A stretch of DNA of 64,000 bases from Selaginella moellendorffii (taxonomy: Eukaryota; Streptophyta; Lycopodiopsida; Selaginellales; Selaginellaceae): NCBI RefSeq assembly GCF_000143415.4, contig NW_003314266.1:1411412-1475411 (forward strand), in the 5' to 3' direction. A program made the translations under genes and the position numbers. Under the pieces are notes generated by a model that saw only the letters and a list, made by a program, of their open reading frames with translations, was not told the DNA's origin and made no database searches. Of the stretch, positions 42,637 to 52,539 are shown in pieces (position 1 is the stretch's first letter; each line of letters begins with the position of its first letter).

Positions 42637-45271
42637 ATGAAGGACTTCGATGAAGATGAGCTGATCACAGCTTTCTTCAAGGGGCTTAGCGGACCAATGC
42701 AACTCGCAGGGTCGCATCATTTAAGTTCCAGTAACACTTTCAGCCAGATCGTAGCTGACCTCACAGCGTTGGAGGGTTTTCTCAAGTCAGGGCAAGCGAG
42801 CTCAAATGAGAAAGAATTGGCACTCTTCGCAGGAAAGGGGAAACGATTTGTCACAGTTGGGACAGACTAGGACCAATGAACGATCAGGGCGAGAGCAGCA
42901 AACCAGAAAAGTTCAAGAAGAAAAAGAAGAATGATCGCTGTAACATTTGCAAGAAACCAGGGCACTGGGCACGAGATTGCACAGACGAAGAGGCCAAGAA
43001 AGCTAAGGAGGCTCGAAAAGCTGAGGCAAAGAGACTGGCAGCAAGAAAGAACAAGTCGGCCAACTTTGCCAGGACAGCAGAAAGTAGCGAGGAAGACAAC
43101 CAGGAGGACGTGGACGACCATGGCAGCTTGTTCATGGCCACTAGCATCCAGCAGGTTGCGAAGAACACTTTTGGCACAGAAGCAGAAGTGGTGTACCTTG
43201 ATTCTGGGGCAAACAAACACATGACACACCTCAGGAAATTTCCAGCAGGGAAATTGTCCAGGACGTATGTGACAAGAAATCTCCTGCCACCGCCACAGTT
43301 TTCTCTCACGGAAGTAGCTGCGGATGACTCGGAAGAAAGTGACAACGAATGTCCAGTTAGGGCACGCGCAATCGGCAGAGCTGAAGGAGCCGGTGAGGGG
43401 AATGGAAGCGGCGACCAGGATGATCCAGGCGGTGCAGAGAGCGTGGATGGTGCTGGAGGCGATCCAAATGGAGGTGAGGGCTTGCTCCCTGAAGCTGAAG
43501 GCTTGCCACTCGACACAGCAGGCGTTGGAACAGCAAACCCAGTCGGCGGAGAGGAAGACCACGGTGGTGAGCGCACTGTTGGCAGGACCAGGGCTGAAAA
43601 TAGTGAGGGCAGTTTGAGACGTTCTGGCCGTGAGCGCGCACTCACAGAGGCTCGTCAATACAGGGAGCAGCTGGACATACGAGCAGCTAAGCGGGCTTCT
43701 CGGCAAGAAACCAAGGCTGCAAGAGACCGATCAGTGACAGTGCCAATTCCTGAGACCTCTTACGATCCAGCCTTTTATTTTGCCAACTCTAGCATGGAGG
43801 AAGAAGGGGAGCAAGGCGAGAACCAGCTTCTCCTTCTCTTCAGCCATGGCCGAGCTGCACTTGTTCCGAAGACCATGGACGATGCTCTTGCCGGACCTGA
43901 TGCAGATCAGTGGCGCACTGCTCGTCAAGCTGAGTATAGCTCATTGATGGAGAACAAGACCTGGGATCTTGTGGAGCTGCCACCTGGGAGGAAGGTGATT
44001 AAGACCAAGTTCCTCTTGCGGCTCAAGACAGGACCTGATGGAGACACGCGCTACAAAGTCAGATTTGTTGCGAGAGGATTCTCACAAGTCGAAGGAGTCG
44101 ACTTCTATGAGACCTTTTCACCAGTGGTGAAGCTTGCATCAATTCGACTTCTCTACAACTTAGCAGCTCACGAAGACATGCACGTCGAGCACATGGATGT
44201 AACGACGGCGTTCCTGAATGGTGACTTGGAGGAGGAAGTCTACATTGAGCAACCAGCCGGATTTATTGCCAAAGGACGAGAGCACTTGGTGTGCAAGCTC
44301 AAGAAGGCCCTCTACGGCCTGAAGCAATCGCCTCGTGCCTGCAAGTGGGAGCTCTCCTGGTGCTGTTGGCTTTGTACGTGGACGACTGCTTGCTCCTCAG
44401 CAAAAGCAAGAAGCTGATTCATCAACTGAAGAAAGATCTCAGCTCGAGATTCAAGATGGTGGATCTTGGGAGCGTCAAGTACTGTCTTGGCATCCAGATC
44501 TTCAGAGACAGGAGGAAGGGCACACTAGAAACGTCTCAGAAGAAATATATTGAAGAGCTCCTCCAGAAATTCAAGCTTAGTGACGTCAACTCTGCATCAA
44601 CGCCAATGCACCTTAGTAAGGACATGGCACCTCAGATGGAAGCACCGAAAGCAGTGATGGAGACGATCCCGTACAGGCAGATGTTCCTGGCAAATCCCGG
44701 CTTCCAACACTGGCAGGCAGTTAAGCGGGTGTTTCGTTACCTGAAGGGGACAGCCGATTATGTTTTCTGCTACACAAAACAAGAGCAGCCTCAACTCAAG
44801 CTGCAGGGATTCTCGGATGCAGACTGGGCAGGGGAAGTTGATCAGCGTAAATCAACTTCTGGCTACGTCTTCAGCCTGGGCAGCGCAGCAGTTACATGGA
44901 GCAGCCAGCCGTGGCTCTCTCGAGCACAGAGGCTGAGTATATTGGGATGACCCAAGCAGCGAAAGAAATTCTTTGGCTCAGGACTCTGCTGAACGGTCTA
45001 AGCTACGAGCAAGGGGAGGCAACGGTTCTGCATTGCGACAATCAAGGAGCTATTGCCTTGACGAAGAATCCAAGATTTCATCGCAGGACAAAACACAGGT
45101 TCAGTTTCATTTTATTCGTGAACAGGTAGCGGTGAAGAAAGTGGAACTCGTCTACTGTGCTACCACGGAGATGGTGGCAGATATATTCACGAAGGCACTT
45201 CCACCAGCAGTGTTCGCGCGACACGTACAAGCTCTGGGCGTGAAGAAAAGAAGTATCGTGAGCTCAACTTG
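42637..45271 (+). pseudogene. Broken copia gag-pol reading frames
   Basis: Gag ends in one frame (42637-42866, DFDEDELITAFFKGLSGPM). After a short shift the main frame (42876-44417) has the zinc knuckle CNICKKPGHWARDC, the protease motif DSGANKHMT, and then a jump to the linker before RT. No integrase HHCC or DDE region is present. RT follows with WRTARQAEYSSLMENKTWDL, KTKFLLRLK and MDVTTAFLNGDLEEEVYIEQ, up to YGLKQSPRA. Frame is then lost by a deletion. It resumes at about 44350 with ALYVDDCLLLSK (the YVDD active site) and the RNase H region (FSDADWAG, STSGYVF). A second deletion removes text between IPYRQ and MFLANPG. The frame changes again at about 44900 (SSTEAEYI, HCDNQGAIALTKNP). The copy is not autonomous. 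Confidence 0.9.
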
Positions 45272-45279
45272 AGTGGGAG
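45271..45279 (+). promoter_or_regulatory. Polypurine tract of the Ty1/copia element
   Basis: GAGTGGGAG lies immediately before the 3' LTR, the expected primer position for plus-strand DNA synthesis. Confidence 0.85.
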
Positions 45280-45406
45280 TATTGAGGGAATATTCGTGAT
45301 TCCCTCTTAGGTCAAGTTGACCCGTCGTGTCTGTTTCAATAGTCAATAAGAGAGACGCCCGGCAGGCCCCGGGCGTAGCGCCAGCAGCGGCTGGCATTCC
45401 CGAATA
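45280..45406 (+). repeat. 3' LTR of the Ty1/copia element
   Basis: 127 bp, apparently identical to the 5' LTR. It is followed by the target duplication GTAGT (45407-45411). Confidence 0.93.
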
Positions 45407-45411
45407 GTAGT

Positions 45412-46650
45412 AATCCCGTACTTCCATTTGTTTCTCAGATGGCTCAAAAGTATATTGGCGGCCACAAGGGATCAGTCGTGTGTCTCATGACTTTTATGAC
45501 GTCTAGCGGTGAGGTATGTTAGAGCTTTCGGATTGACAGAGAGCGTAGTTAACTCTCTGAATTTCCAGACGCTTTTGGTGTCCGGGGCTACCGATGTTGT
45601 ATGGAATGGCGACATGTGTGTGGACGTGCACTTGTACAACAGGTTCATGGTTGCCCGCTTAATCATCCTGCTGCTCACGGTGTTAGTGCTGTTAAATGGT
45701 ATGTTTTAGTACTTGCTTTAAACTGGCAGTCCATGTTTTGCAGGGCTTTCAAGCTTGGACGAGAGACCTTGCTCCATGCTACTGAAGCTTTAGATCTGCT
45801 TGGCATTTCGAAGGGGTTTGTCACTTACATTTCGGTTCTTGCTTCTTTTGTTGAGTGAGTTGCTGTTCTGTAGGCTGAAGTATGACCTCGCGATGCAGAG
45901 TGGGGAATTAAAGAGAGCTTTGCAAGCCTCGTCACGCTAAGCAATAGCAAAACCCTTGGAACAAAAGGTGATGAAGTCAGCCTCGCCTTGACAACGGAGA
46001 AAATTGTGAAGTTCTGTGAGGAATTTCTTGAGCTGGTAGATGCCGCTGATTTCACTTCTTTTCGTTTTTGTTTCTGCTAGAGACCTAATCACCTTGCTAA
46101 TGCAGTTACTGGTGGGAAGCAGCCATTGCAGCCGCTATCAGAAAAGTCATGGCATGATCGCAGAAGCGACACTTCACGCATATGTAAGTAACTGGCCTCT
46201 ATTCCAAATGTTTTCTATGGAACTTTCCTTCACAGGCTCACGGAAGTCTTTCTTTGAAGTCACTGCTTGAGCGCTGGAACCGCATGCTGGATATACGCCT
46301 GACCGAGCTACTCTCCATGGAGAAGGAAGCGGACCTGGCAGAGGAAGGCAGCAATTGATTGTTCCGCCCGGTCTCGTGGCTTCGACGCAGCAAAAGAAGG
46401 AGCAGCATCAACCACAGCAGCAGCGCCACCTCCGGTTCTCATGTTGGAGGCTCCTCCTCTCCGGCTCCACTGGCGGTTGCAAGTTAAAGGTCCTATATCA
46501 CAGCAGCAGGGAATCGTCGTCAGGAACCAGTTCTCCAAGTTTTCGGCGCCCTTTTGGAATAAATCAGGAGGACATGCTTAATGCGGCAAAGCTCAAGATC
46601 AAGTTTCTAAAGGTGTGCATTGTTTTCTATCTTCTCTCCAGTTCCAGCTA
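45412..46650 (+). pseudogene. 3' part of the WD-like gene relic
   Basis: Exon-like segments in varying frames read MAQKYIGGHKGSVVCLMTFM, LLVSGATDVVWNGDMCVDVH, HPAAHGVSAVKW, LKYDLAMQSGELKRALQAS, EKIVKFCEEFLELVDAADF and LLERWNRMLDIRLTELLSME, then KEADLAEEGS. The first part resembles WD-repeat blades; the rest is helical. Intron-like GT...AG stretches with pyrimidine tracts separate some pieces. Several in-frame stops and lost bases indicate decay. I could not name the family. The copia insertion at 42402-45406 splits it from its 5' part. Confidence 0.45.
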
Positions 46651-46764
46651 GTGTCGTCTCTGCGGCTTGTTTCATCTTGTCGCTCATCTACAAGATTCAT
46701 CTCAACACCGCATCTTTGATTCCAGAGTTTTGATTTACCTGCTGGAGCGTACCACGCTTGATCC

Positions 46765-46895
46765 TTGGTTTCTCCAGTTTTGTCCTTCGTCCTCTGGGAT
46801 GCGTCCGAAGGCGAGTCCTGGGCCTGCTCGTTTCCTGAGCAGTGTCTTTCATATCCTGCACAGCAACACTCTCGGAATGAAACAAAAGAGTACCT
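46765..46895 (-). pseudogene. LEA-like gene fragment, inverted copy
   Basis: Reverse complement of 41620-41735 with small deletions. It carries the same intron tail (ttttgtttcattccgagagt), then DMKDTAQE, and in a shifted frame SDASQRTKDKTGETKDQA. With the forward copy it brackets the WD-like relic and the copia element. Confidence 0.7.
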
Positions 46896-46899
46896 TCAG

Positions 46900-47235
46900 C
46901 ACTCCTGAAACAAATAGGAGAGTGAACCCTAGGCCAACCTCCCAACCCTTACAGGCTGTGGAATATTTTTGGAATATTCCTGTGGTTTGTGTCATTCTCC
47001 TCATGACCTAGCCACATATGGCAGCCTCAAGAAGCTAAATGAGCCTCACATAAAGGGAGTCAAAGGCAATACGGCTATGAAGAAAAGATGTGCAAACAAC
47101 AACACCAATGTTGCGACAAATGGCCATGAAAGAAAGAAAGCAATATAGCTTTCTCACATGACAATACGGTCATGGAAACAAAAGAATGAGAATAGAACAA
47201 ATGACTCAAATTATATAACAATACAGCTATATAAT
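46900..47235. other. Unassigned sequence between LEA fragment and integrase fragment
   Basis: No gene is supported. Contains CAATA(C/T)(A/G)GCTAT-type short repeats (about 47070-47230), possibly the 3' untranslated part of the adjacent chromovirus fragment. Confidence 0.35.
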
Positions 47236-47960
47236 TCAATTCTCCCTTTTTTCAGGAATGTCATCCAAGTTATAACCAAAACTTGGAAACACTCTCTTCA
47301 CATCATCTTTAATTTCCCATGTAGCTTCGTTCAATGAAAAACCATTCCACTGAACTAACAACTCCTTAGTTGTCTTCCGGCGTGTTTTCACTAATCTTTG
47401 AGCAAGAATATTGGCCGGACTAGCCTTCTCTACATCAATCTCTGAGACTTGGATGATGGATTGATCCATGACATCACCAGAGTGCAAACATGCTTTAAGC
47501 TTGCTCACATGGAATGTTGGATGAATCTTCAAACTAATTGGCAAGTCCAAAGTGTATGCAAAATCCTTTACACGTAAAATTGTCCAAAGTCCACAATACC
47601 ATGGAGACAACTTAACATTGCCACCTCCTTTCAAAGACTGTTATGCATTTAACAGCTTAAGGAAAACTTTATTACCAACTTTGTACTCTTGATGACGATG
47701 ATGCTCATCATCCAATCTTTTGTCTTGCTCTTGAGCTTACCTCATGTTCAACTTTGCCAACTCAAGCTTATCTTGCATATCCTCTAGGAAATCACAAGCA
47801 TGAGGTACCCGGACTAAAGCTAAAGCTAAAGCTAAAGCCATACATTGCCATAAAGGGATACATGCCAATAGCCGATTAATGAATGTTATTGTGAGTAAAC
47901 TGAAGCAAAAGCAAGTACTTCTCCCATACTACCTACTGAGTCAAGTTTCCCACAAAAGAC
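47236..47960 (-). pseudogene. Ty3/gypsy chromovirus fragment: integrase end and chromodomain
   Basis: On the minus strand, decayed text FTHNNIH (integrase, about 47900) is followed by EYKVGNKVFLKLLNA. An open frame then runs 47634-47236. It has LSPWYCGLWTILRVKDFAYT, LPISLKIHPTFHVSKLKACL and a chromodomain (ILAQRLVKTRRKTTKELLVQ, WNGFSLNEATWE). The aromatic cage-like W...W and E residues are kept. Stops interrupt the upstream part, and no LTR was found attached. Chromodomains target chromoviruses to heterochromatin. A (CTAAAG)n run lies at about 47813-47838. Confidence 0.85.
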
Positions 47961-48140
47961 CTAAGCTATTGTGATACTCTAGGCTATCCACCAGCTTTCT
48001 CTCCTAGCGCTTTGCATGTATCCTCCATTCCAAGCCCCTGGCAATCAACCTTCTCTTTTTCTCTTTATGGTATCAGGCAGGCTATTATCTAATATTAATA
48101 CCTTAGGCCTAGTCCTTGAGTTGGAATTGCAAGTGGTGGA
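47961..48140. other. Junction sequence, nothing recognised
   Basis: Short stretch between the chromovirus fragment and the PPR relic. A tatggtatcaggcaggc motif at about 48065 resembles a primer-binding site, but no LTR was identified next to it. Confidence 0.3.
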
Positions 48141-49586
48141 GGAGATCGTCAGAGGAGACTAAAGGAATATTTTAGGGACGCCAGCGATATTGACGATGCC
48201 ATTGAGGTCTTCCGCCAAGAACGCAAGGCAATCGAGATGTTTAGGAGCATGGACCGACAGCCGACAGCACTACTCTCCCTATCGTCCTAGGCGCTTGCTC
48301 CGAGTTCCAGAGCGGGATAGTTGTGGGGGTTGGGCTCGTGAAGATGTATTCGCGCTGTGAGGCTGCCAGAGGCCTCGATCGGATCAAGAAGAGGGACGTG
48401 ATATGGTCGCGGCATATGCCCAGGGCGAGCATAGTGACCAGCTTGATCCTATCCATTCCAGAGCTCTGGCCAGGGGCTCGATCATAGTCCAACGCGCTTG
48501 TGAGCATGTACGCCCGGTGGTTTAGGCTGGGGACCGTGTTTGGCAAGATTGAGAGCAAGAGTGTGGTCTCGTGGAATGCTATGATTGCTGCTTGTGCTCC
48601 GCAAGGGGAGGCCAAGCAAGCGCTGGAGCTTTACAAGACGGTGGAGCTGGAGTCACCTTTGCAAGCGTTTTCAAGCTGCTGGATCATCAGGCAGGAAAGT
48701 GGATCCACGATCAGGAAGCCAATGTGACCGTGTTCGATGGGATCCAGCGATTGAGCTTTGCGAGCTCAGCGTTGCTCATGGCTTCAACTCCAACATCAAG
48801 GTCCAGAGTGCTCTCATCAGGAAGAGCAACGAACTTGACGCTGCCAGGCAAATTTTCTGGAAAGAGAGAGCTCAGGACGTAGACGGCTTTGATAATGGCC
48901 TACATTCAGCACGGGAAGAACCAGGAAGCTGAATGGAGCCCGAAAAGTAAAATGCCAGGAAAGATGGATCCAGCGACAGCGTTCATCAACATGTACCGCA
49001 GGCTCGAGCGAGGATACAAAGGTGGTCGGGGTGTGGAGCAAGTGCCTGTTTGGAGCTCAGGGATTTGGAGGAAGGATTTTGATCTAGGCGTACTTTCAAG
49101 GTGGTGACGCTCTACCGGCTGATGATCGTGGAAGGAGTCCAGTCGACCTAGTATAGTACGGTAGAGCGTTCTTTTACACCCTCTAAGGTCTTCACAGACG
49201 CTGCTGTGAAGGCTGTGCTAGTCTCCATGTCTGCAAGGTGCTGGAGGAGGCTGGATCTTATGTGCCAAGTTTTCAAGCAAGTCAGCCCAGCGCAAACTGC
49301 TGGAACGCACTGCTGGCACCTTATGCCCAGGTAGGTCGGAAGTGATCCGGCTATACAGGGAGATGAGCTCCGCAGGGATCAAACTGGACTTGTGCTAGCT
49401 CTTGGTGCTTGCTCGGCTTGGGGCCCAAGCTCACAACCAGGTTGACGCTGCTTTCCATCTCTTCTAGACAGCTCGTGGTGACCTGGAATGCCATGATCAC
49501 GGCTTATGCTCAAAACGAAAATGCTCCAGATCTCCCCGAAAAGGTAAAAGGCTGCCGTTAGATCAAGGGATGGTCAAGACCTGATA
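48141..49586 (+). pseudogene. Pentatricopeptide repeat (PPR) gene relic
   Basis: PPR-type text appears in changing frames: IVLGACSEFQSGIVVGVGLV with KMYSRCEAARGLDRIKKRDV; ALVSMYARWFRLGTVFGKIE with SKSVVSWNAMIAACAPQGEA and KQALELYK; VQSALIRKSNELDAARQIF; WNALLAPYAQ; and VVTWNAMITAYAQNEN. The SWNAMI/TWNAMI signatures are typical of plant PLS-class PPR proteins, which bind organellar RNA and are very numerous in Selaginella. No start, no C-terminal E/DYW domain and many frame breaks were seen. The 3' side is cut by the LTR element at 49587. Confidence 0.8.
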
Positions 49587-49749
49587 TGTTGAGGTATATG
49601 CTCTTTATGACATGATCCTAGGTGGCAGTAATGCCACTTCACTGATCCAGGTATAGGCTAGAGGCATGTCTCTTGATCATGTATATATATCTATGATGTT
49701 ATATATGACAATCCTTCAAGTCATCTTTGCTTCCACATATCTTCTTTCA
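49587..49749 (+). repeat. 5' LTR of the TRIM-like element
   Basis: 163 bp, similar along its length to 50463-50633 with scattered substitutions. Confidence 0.9.
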
Positions 49750-49761
49750 TGGTATCAGAGC
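49750..49761 (+). promoter_or_regulatory. Primer-binding site of the TRIM-like element
   Basis: TGGTATCAGAGC is a perfect match to the plant initiator-Met tRNA site and abuts the LTR. Similarity to the copia leader at 42529 continues for about 18 more bases. Confidence 0.92.
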
Positions 49762-50462
49762 CCTGAGGGCTCCAGATCCGGCACTGGCTGAGGAGGAGGC
49801 TAGCAAGGATGATGATGAGCCCCCAGCCGTGGTTGAGAGGTGCCAAGATTTGGCACTGCGCTGCACTGAGCGCCAAGATAAAGGCACTAGCAAGCTGAGC
49901 AAGCCACTAGGGCATGATCGAGCAAAGACCAGCCCAGAGGTGCTGGCAGAGGCACTGAGAGAGGGTTGGCATAAGGCATTGAGCGGTACTGGAGCTCTAA
50001 GTGATGTGTGCTAGGGTGTGAGAGAGCAGCTCTGAGGTGCTGAGAGAGGCATTGAGAAGAGGCACTGGCTGAGGCACTGACAAAGGCGCTGAGAGGAGGC
50101 ACCGAGCAGAGACTGCACTAGGGTGCTGAGCAAGGCACTAAGGTGTTGAGGTGTTGAGAGAGGAGGGAGAGAGCTGTTAGGACTCTGGCCGAGGAGGCTT
50201 GATCAAGGCTGAGATGATGGGAGCTTCAGCCAAGGACAGTGATAAATCAGAGGTATTCTGTGGTCCATCCTTGCTGTGTTTAGACAGGTGTTTCCTAGAG
50301 GGAGATCCTGAGAGGCGGCCATGGGACGATCCATGAGGTAGAGAGCTGTGGGTTCCAGAGAGGCAGAGGTATAAGTTACAGATTTCTGTTGTGGATATGA
50401 TAGAGTGCTTAGATGCAGAGGGAGAGTGATCTCAGATTTATGTCATCGAGATTGAGAGGGAG

Positions 50463-50633
50463 TGTTGAGGTATATGCTCTCTATGACATGATCCTAGGTG
50501 GCAGTAGTGCCACTTCACTGATCCAGGTATAGGCTAGAGGCGTGTCTCTTGATCATGTTTATATATCTATGATGTTGTGTATGATGATCCTTTGAGTCAT
50601 CCTCGTCCATTGTAGCTTCTGCATATCTCTTCA
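50463..50633 (+). repeat. 3' LTR of the TRIM-like element
   Basis: 171 bp, preceded by the purine tract GAGAGGGAG at 50454-50462 and followed by the target duplication TGATA. Confidence 0.9.
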
Positions 50634-50879
50634 TGATAGGCATGGCCCAATCTCCTCATCAGAGCCCAGATGGGATGAAACCATCCCACACGAATGTGAT
50701 CCATGAATGAGTGAATCACATGGAGAACAAGAGAAGAGAAGAAAGGAAAGGATGATATGTTTGCTTTTGTCCATACAGTTTTATGCCAAATATGAATTAT
50801 GACATCTTAAATATGGATTGCCCTTAAGTGGTAAACTGAAACAAGAATTTTATTTAAGAAGCTTATTTATCAATTTCTT

Positions 50880-51725
50880 TCAGTGGTTATTAGACTTTTT
50901 TATTAACATGCTTCCTTTTATGTATTTGATGGTGAGGTTTGATAAAGGTTTGGTTTTATCATCCTTGCTATAACACCCTAATAGTAGGACATTTTGGCTT
51001 CTAAGATATTGGAATTGGTTTAATAATTGTTTTGGTGGCCTCATATGTGGAAGTAATGTTGACAACTTCATCTATATGTGTTGGCAAATTAAAATGTCTC
51101 AACATGTTTCATTTAGTCTTTTCTAGGCACTTCTTGAGCCTTGAAATTCTATGTATATGGATTTCCTTATTAATCTTTCATCTTTTTGAGGATTTGACAT
51201 TATTGTGATCGGTTTTCTAAAATGGTATATTTCTTGCCATGTTAAAAGATAATTGATGGAAAGCAGCTACTTGAGATTATTTATAAGGAGTTCTTCTTGC
51301 TTCATGGATTGCTAAATAATCTTATCAATGATTGTGGTTTTAAATTTGTTTCCACATTTTAGCATTAATTTCTTTTCTTCCTTTGCATCAAAATTAAGTT
51401 GTTGACTTTTTATCATCTTGAGACTGATGGATAGTTGAGCAATATCTTAGATTCTGATGATTAAGTTAATCATTTTCCTTTTAATACTCTTCAATATATC
51501 ACTCTTTATTGTTTGTCAACAATGTCTTTCATCCTTATTGAGGTTTATAAACAACTTTATTGTTCTTCATGTTATTGCTTTAAATTTTTTTCATAAGGAA
51601 GTTCACCTTATGTCTAAACTGCTTATCACTAGATTATCACTAGACACTCTTGCCAAGTTAATATTTCTTTTTAAGATGGATTTAAGGTTTAATTTTCATC
51701 CATCATTGAAAGACCACTCATCCTA
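50880..51725 (+). pseudogene. Decayed Ty3/gypsy integrase
   Basis: Plus-strand text across frames aligns by eye with a chromovirus integrase. DTLIVGHFGF and FWWPHMWK form the zinc-binding region. YMDFLINLSS, GFDIIVIG and FSKMVYFLPC form the catalytic core. LLNNLINDCGFKFVS follows, then the region around HLETDG and QYLR. Stops are frequent, so it is old. It ends directly at the LTR of the next element (51728), which probably inserted into it. Confidence 0.65.
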
Positions 51726-51727
51726 AC

Positions 51728-52147
51728 TGTTAGTGATCAATTGTAACCATAGTTTTCTCTTTTCATAGATTTCTCAAGTTTTTTGAAGTTTTGAGTGTTT
51801 ATATGGAAGAAAAAAAGGTTTCAAAAGAATATTTGAGATATTCCAAAGGATCCTAGCAATCAATGGTTAGAGATGATGCTGTGGCATGAGAGAAGAAATG
51901 AAGAGCTAGAGGCCTAGTAGTGCACATATGTAGTTACCAGGCAAATAAAGGTTTGGAGAAGGTTGGATTAATTGCCTTTGGTGAGTGAGTAGAGGGTAGA
52001 GATTGTGTGCCTTCACTATGGGTAGATATGGGTGAGATTGCTAGCCGATTTATTGGTTGAGCTATTAGAGAATGAATAAAATGGCAAGCTTCTCATTCCT
52101 ATATAGATCCTTGGTAGATTCTTGGATGTGTGTGTTTGGTGTTGGCA
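51728..52147 (+). repeat. 5' LTR of the decayed Ty3/gypsy element
   Basis: 420 bp. Matches 61710-62052 with deletions in the latter. A TATATAG motif lies near its end (about 52100), in both copies. Confidence 0.75.
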
Positions 52148-52539
52148 TTTTTGGTGCATTAGTTAGGAGTTGCATTTGTGAGTGGCAAAGCTAAGTAAAG
52201 AAGGCTAAATTTTGGCAACAGAGCAGTAGCTCGTGTATGCATAGCAATAAACAATAGTAGAAACAGACAGAAAAAGCCCTTAAAGATTTTCTTAAGAGGG
52301 AGAAAAGAGAATAAGAAAAAAAATAGAGTAAATAGATTCACTAACAAGCAGTTGTATACAGCCTCTAGCTCAGAGGTAATGCCATCAAAATCAATTGAAG
52401 AGATAGAAAGACTTGACGAAGTATGAGGACCCTTCCAAAACTCACCACCACCTTTATAGCAATAACAACCACTATTACAGTCCTGACTAATGGCATAGCA
52501 AGCTTCAGCAATGACAAGTTGGATGAAGTACCCTAGCTA

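Larger units (their letters stand above)
42402..45406 (+). mobile_element. Ty1/copia retrotransposon, internally deleted, with intact ends
   Basis: The 127-bp LTRs at 42402-42528 and 45280-45406 appear identical base for base. GTAGT flanks the element exactly on both sides (42397-42401 and 45407-45411). The LTRs begin TATTGAGGG and end CCCGAATA, so the termini are TA...TA rather than TG...CA. A primer-binding site TGGTATCGGAGC follows the 5' LTR directly, and the polypurine tract GAGTGGGAG abuts the 3' LTR. At 3005 bp it is well short of a full copia element (about 5 kb). The integrase is missing. Confidence 0.93.
49587..50633 (+). mobile_element. Short non-autonomous LTR element (TRIM-like), complete
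   Basis: LTRs of 163 bp (49587-49749) and 171 bp (50463-50633) flank a 713-bp internal region. TGATA is duplicated exactly outside (49582-49586 and 50634-50638). LTRs start TGTTGAGGTATATGCTC and end TCTTTCA/TCTCTTCA, with TG...CA ends. The primer-binding site TGGTATCAGAGC follows the 5' LTR directly. The polypurine tract GAGAGGGAG abuts the 3' LTR. No gag-pol motif is present. The internal region has repeated gaggcactgag-like units. At 1047 bp it is somewhat larger than classical TRIMs. Confidence 0.92.

Noticed and set aside
42867-43706. 279- and 253-codon minus-strand frames across the copia gag
   Set aside because: They are antisense to the zinc-knuckle and protease frame and have no independent motif.
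48065-48080. TATGGTATCAGGCAGGC as a primer-binding site
   Set aside because: No LTR end (CA) directly precedes it and no partner LTR was found.
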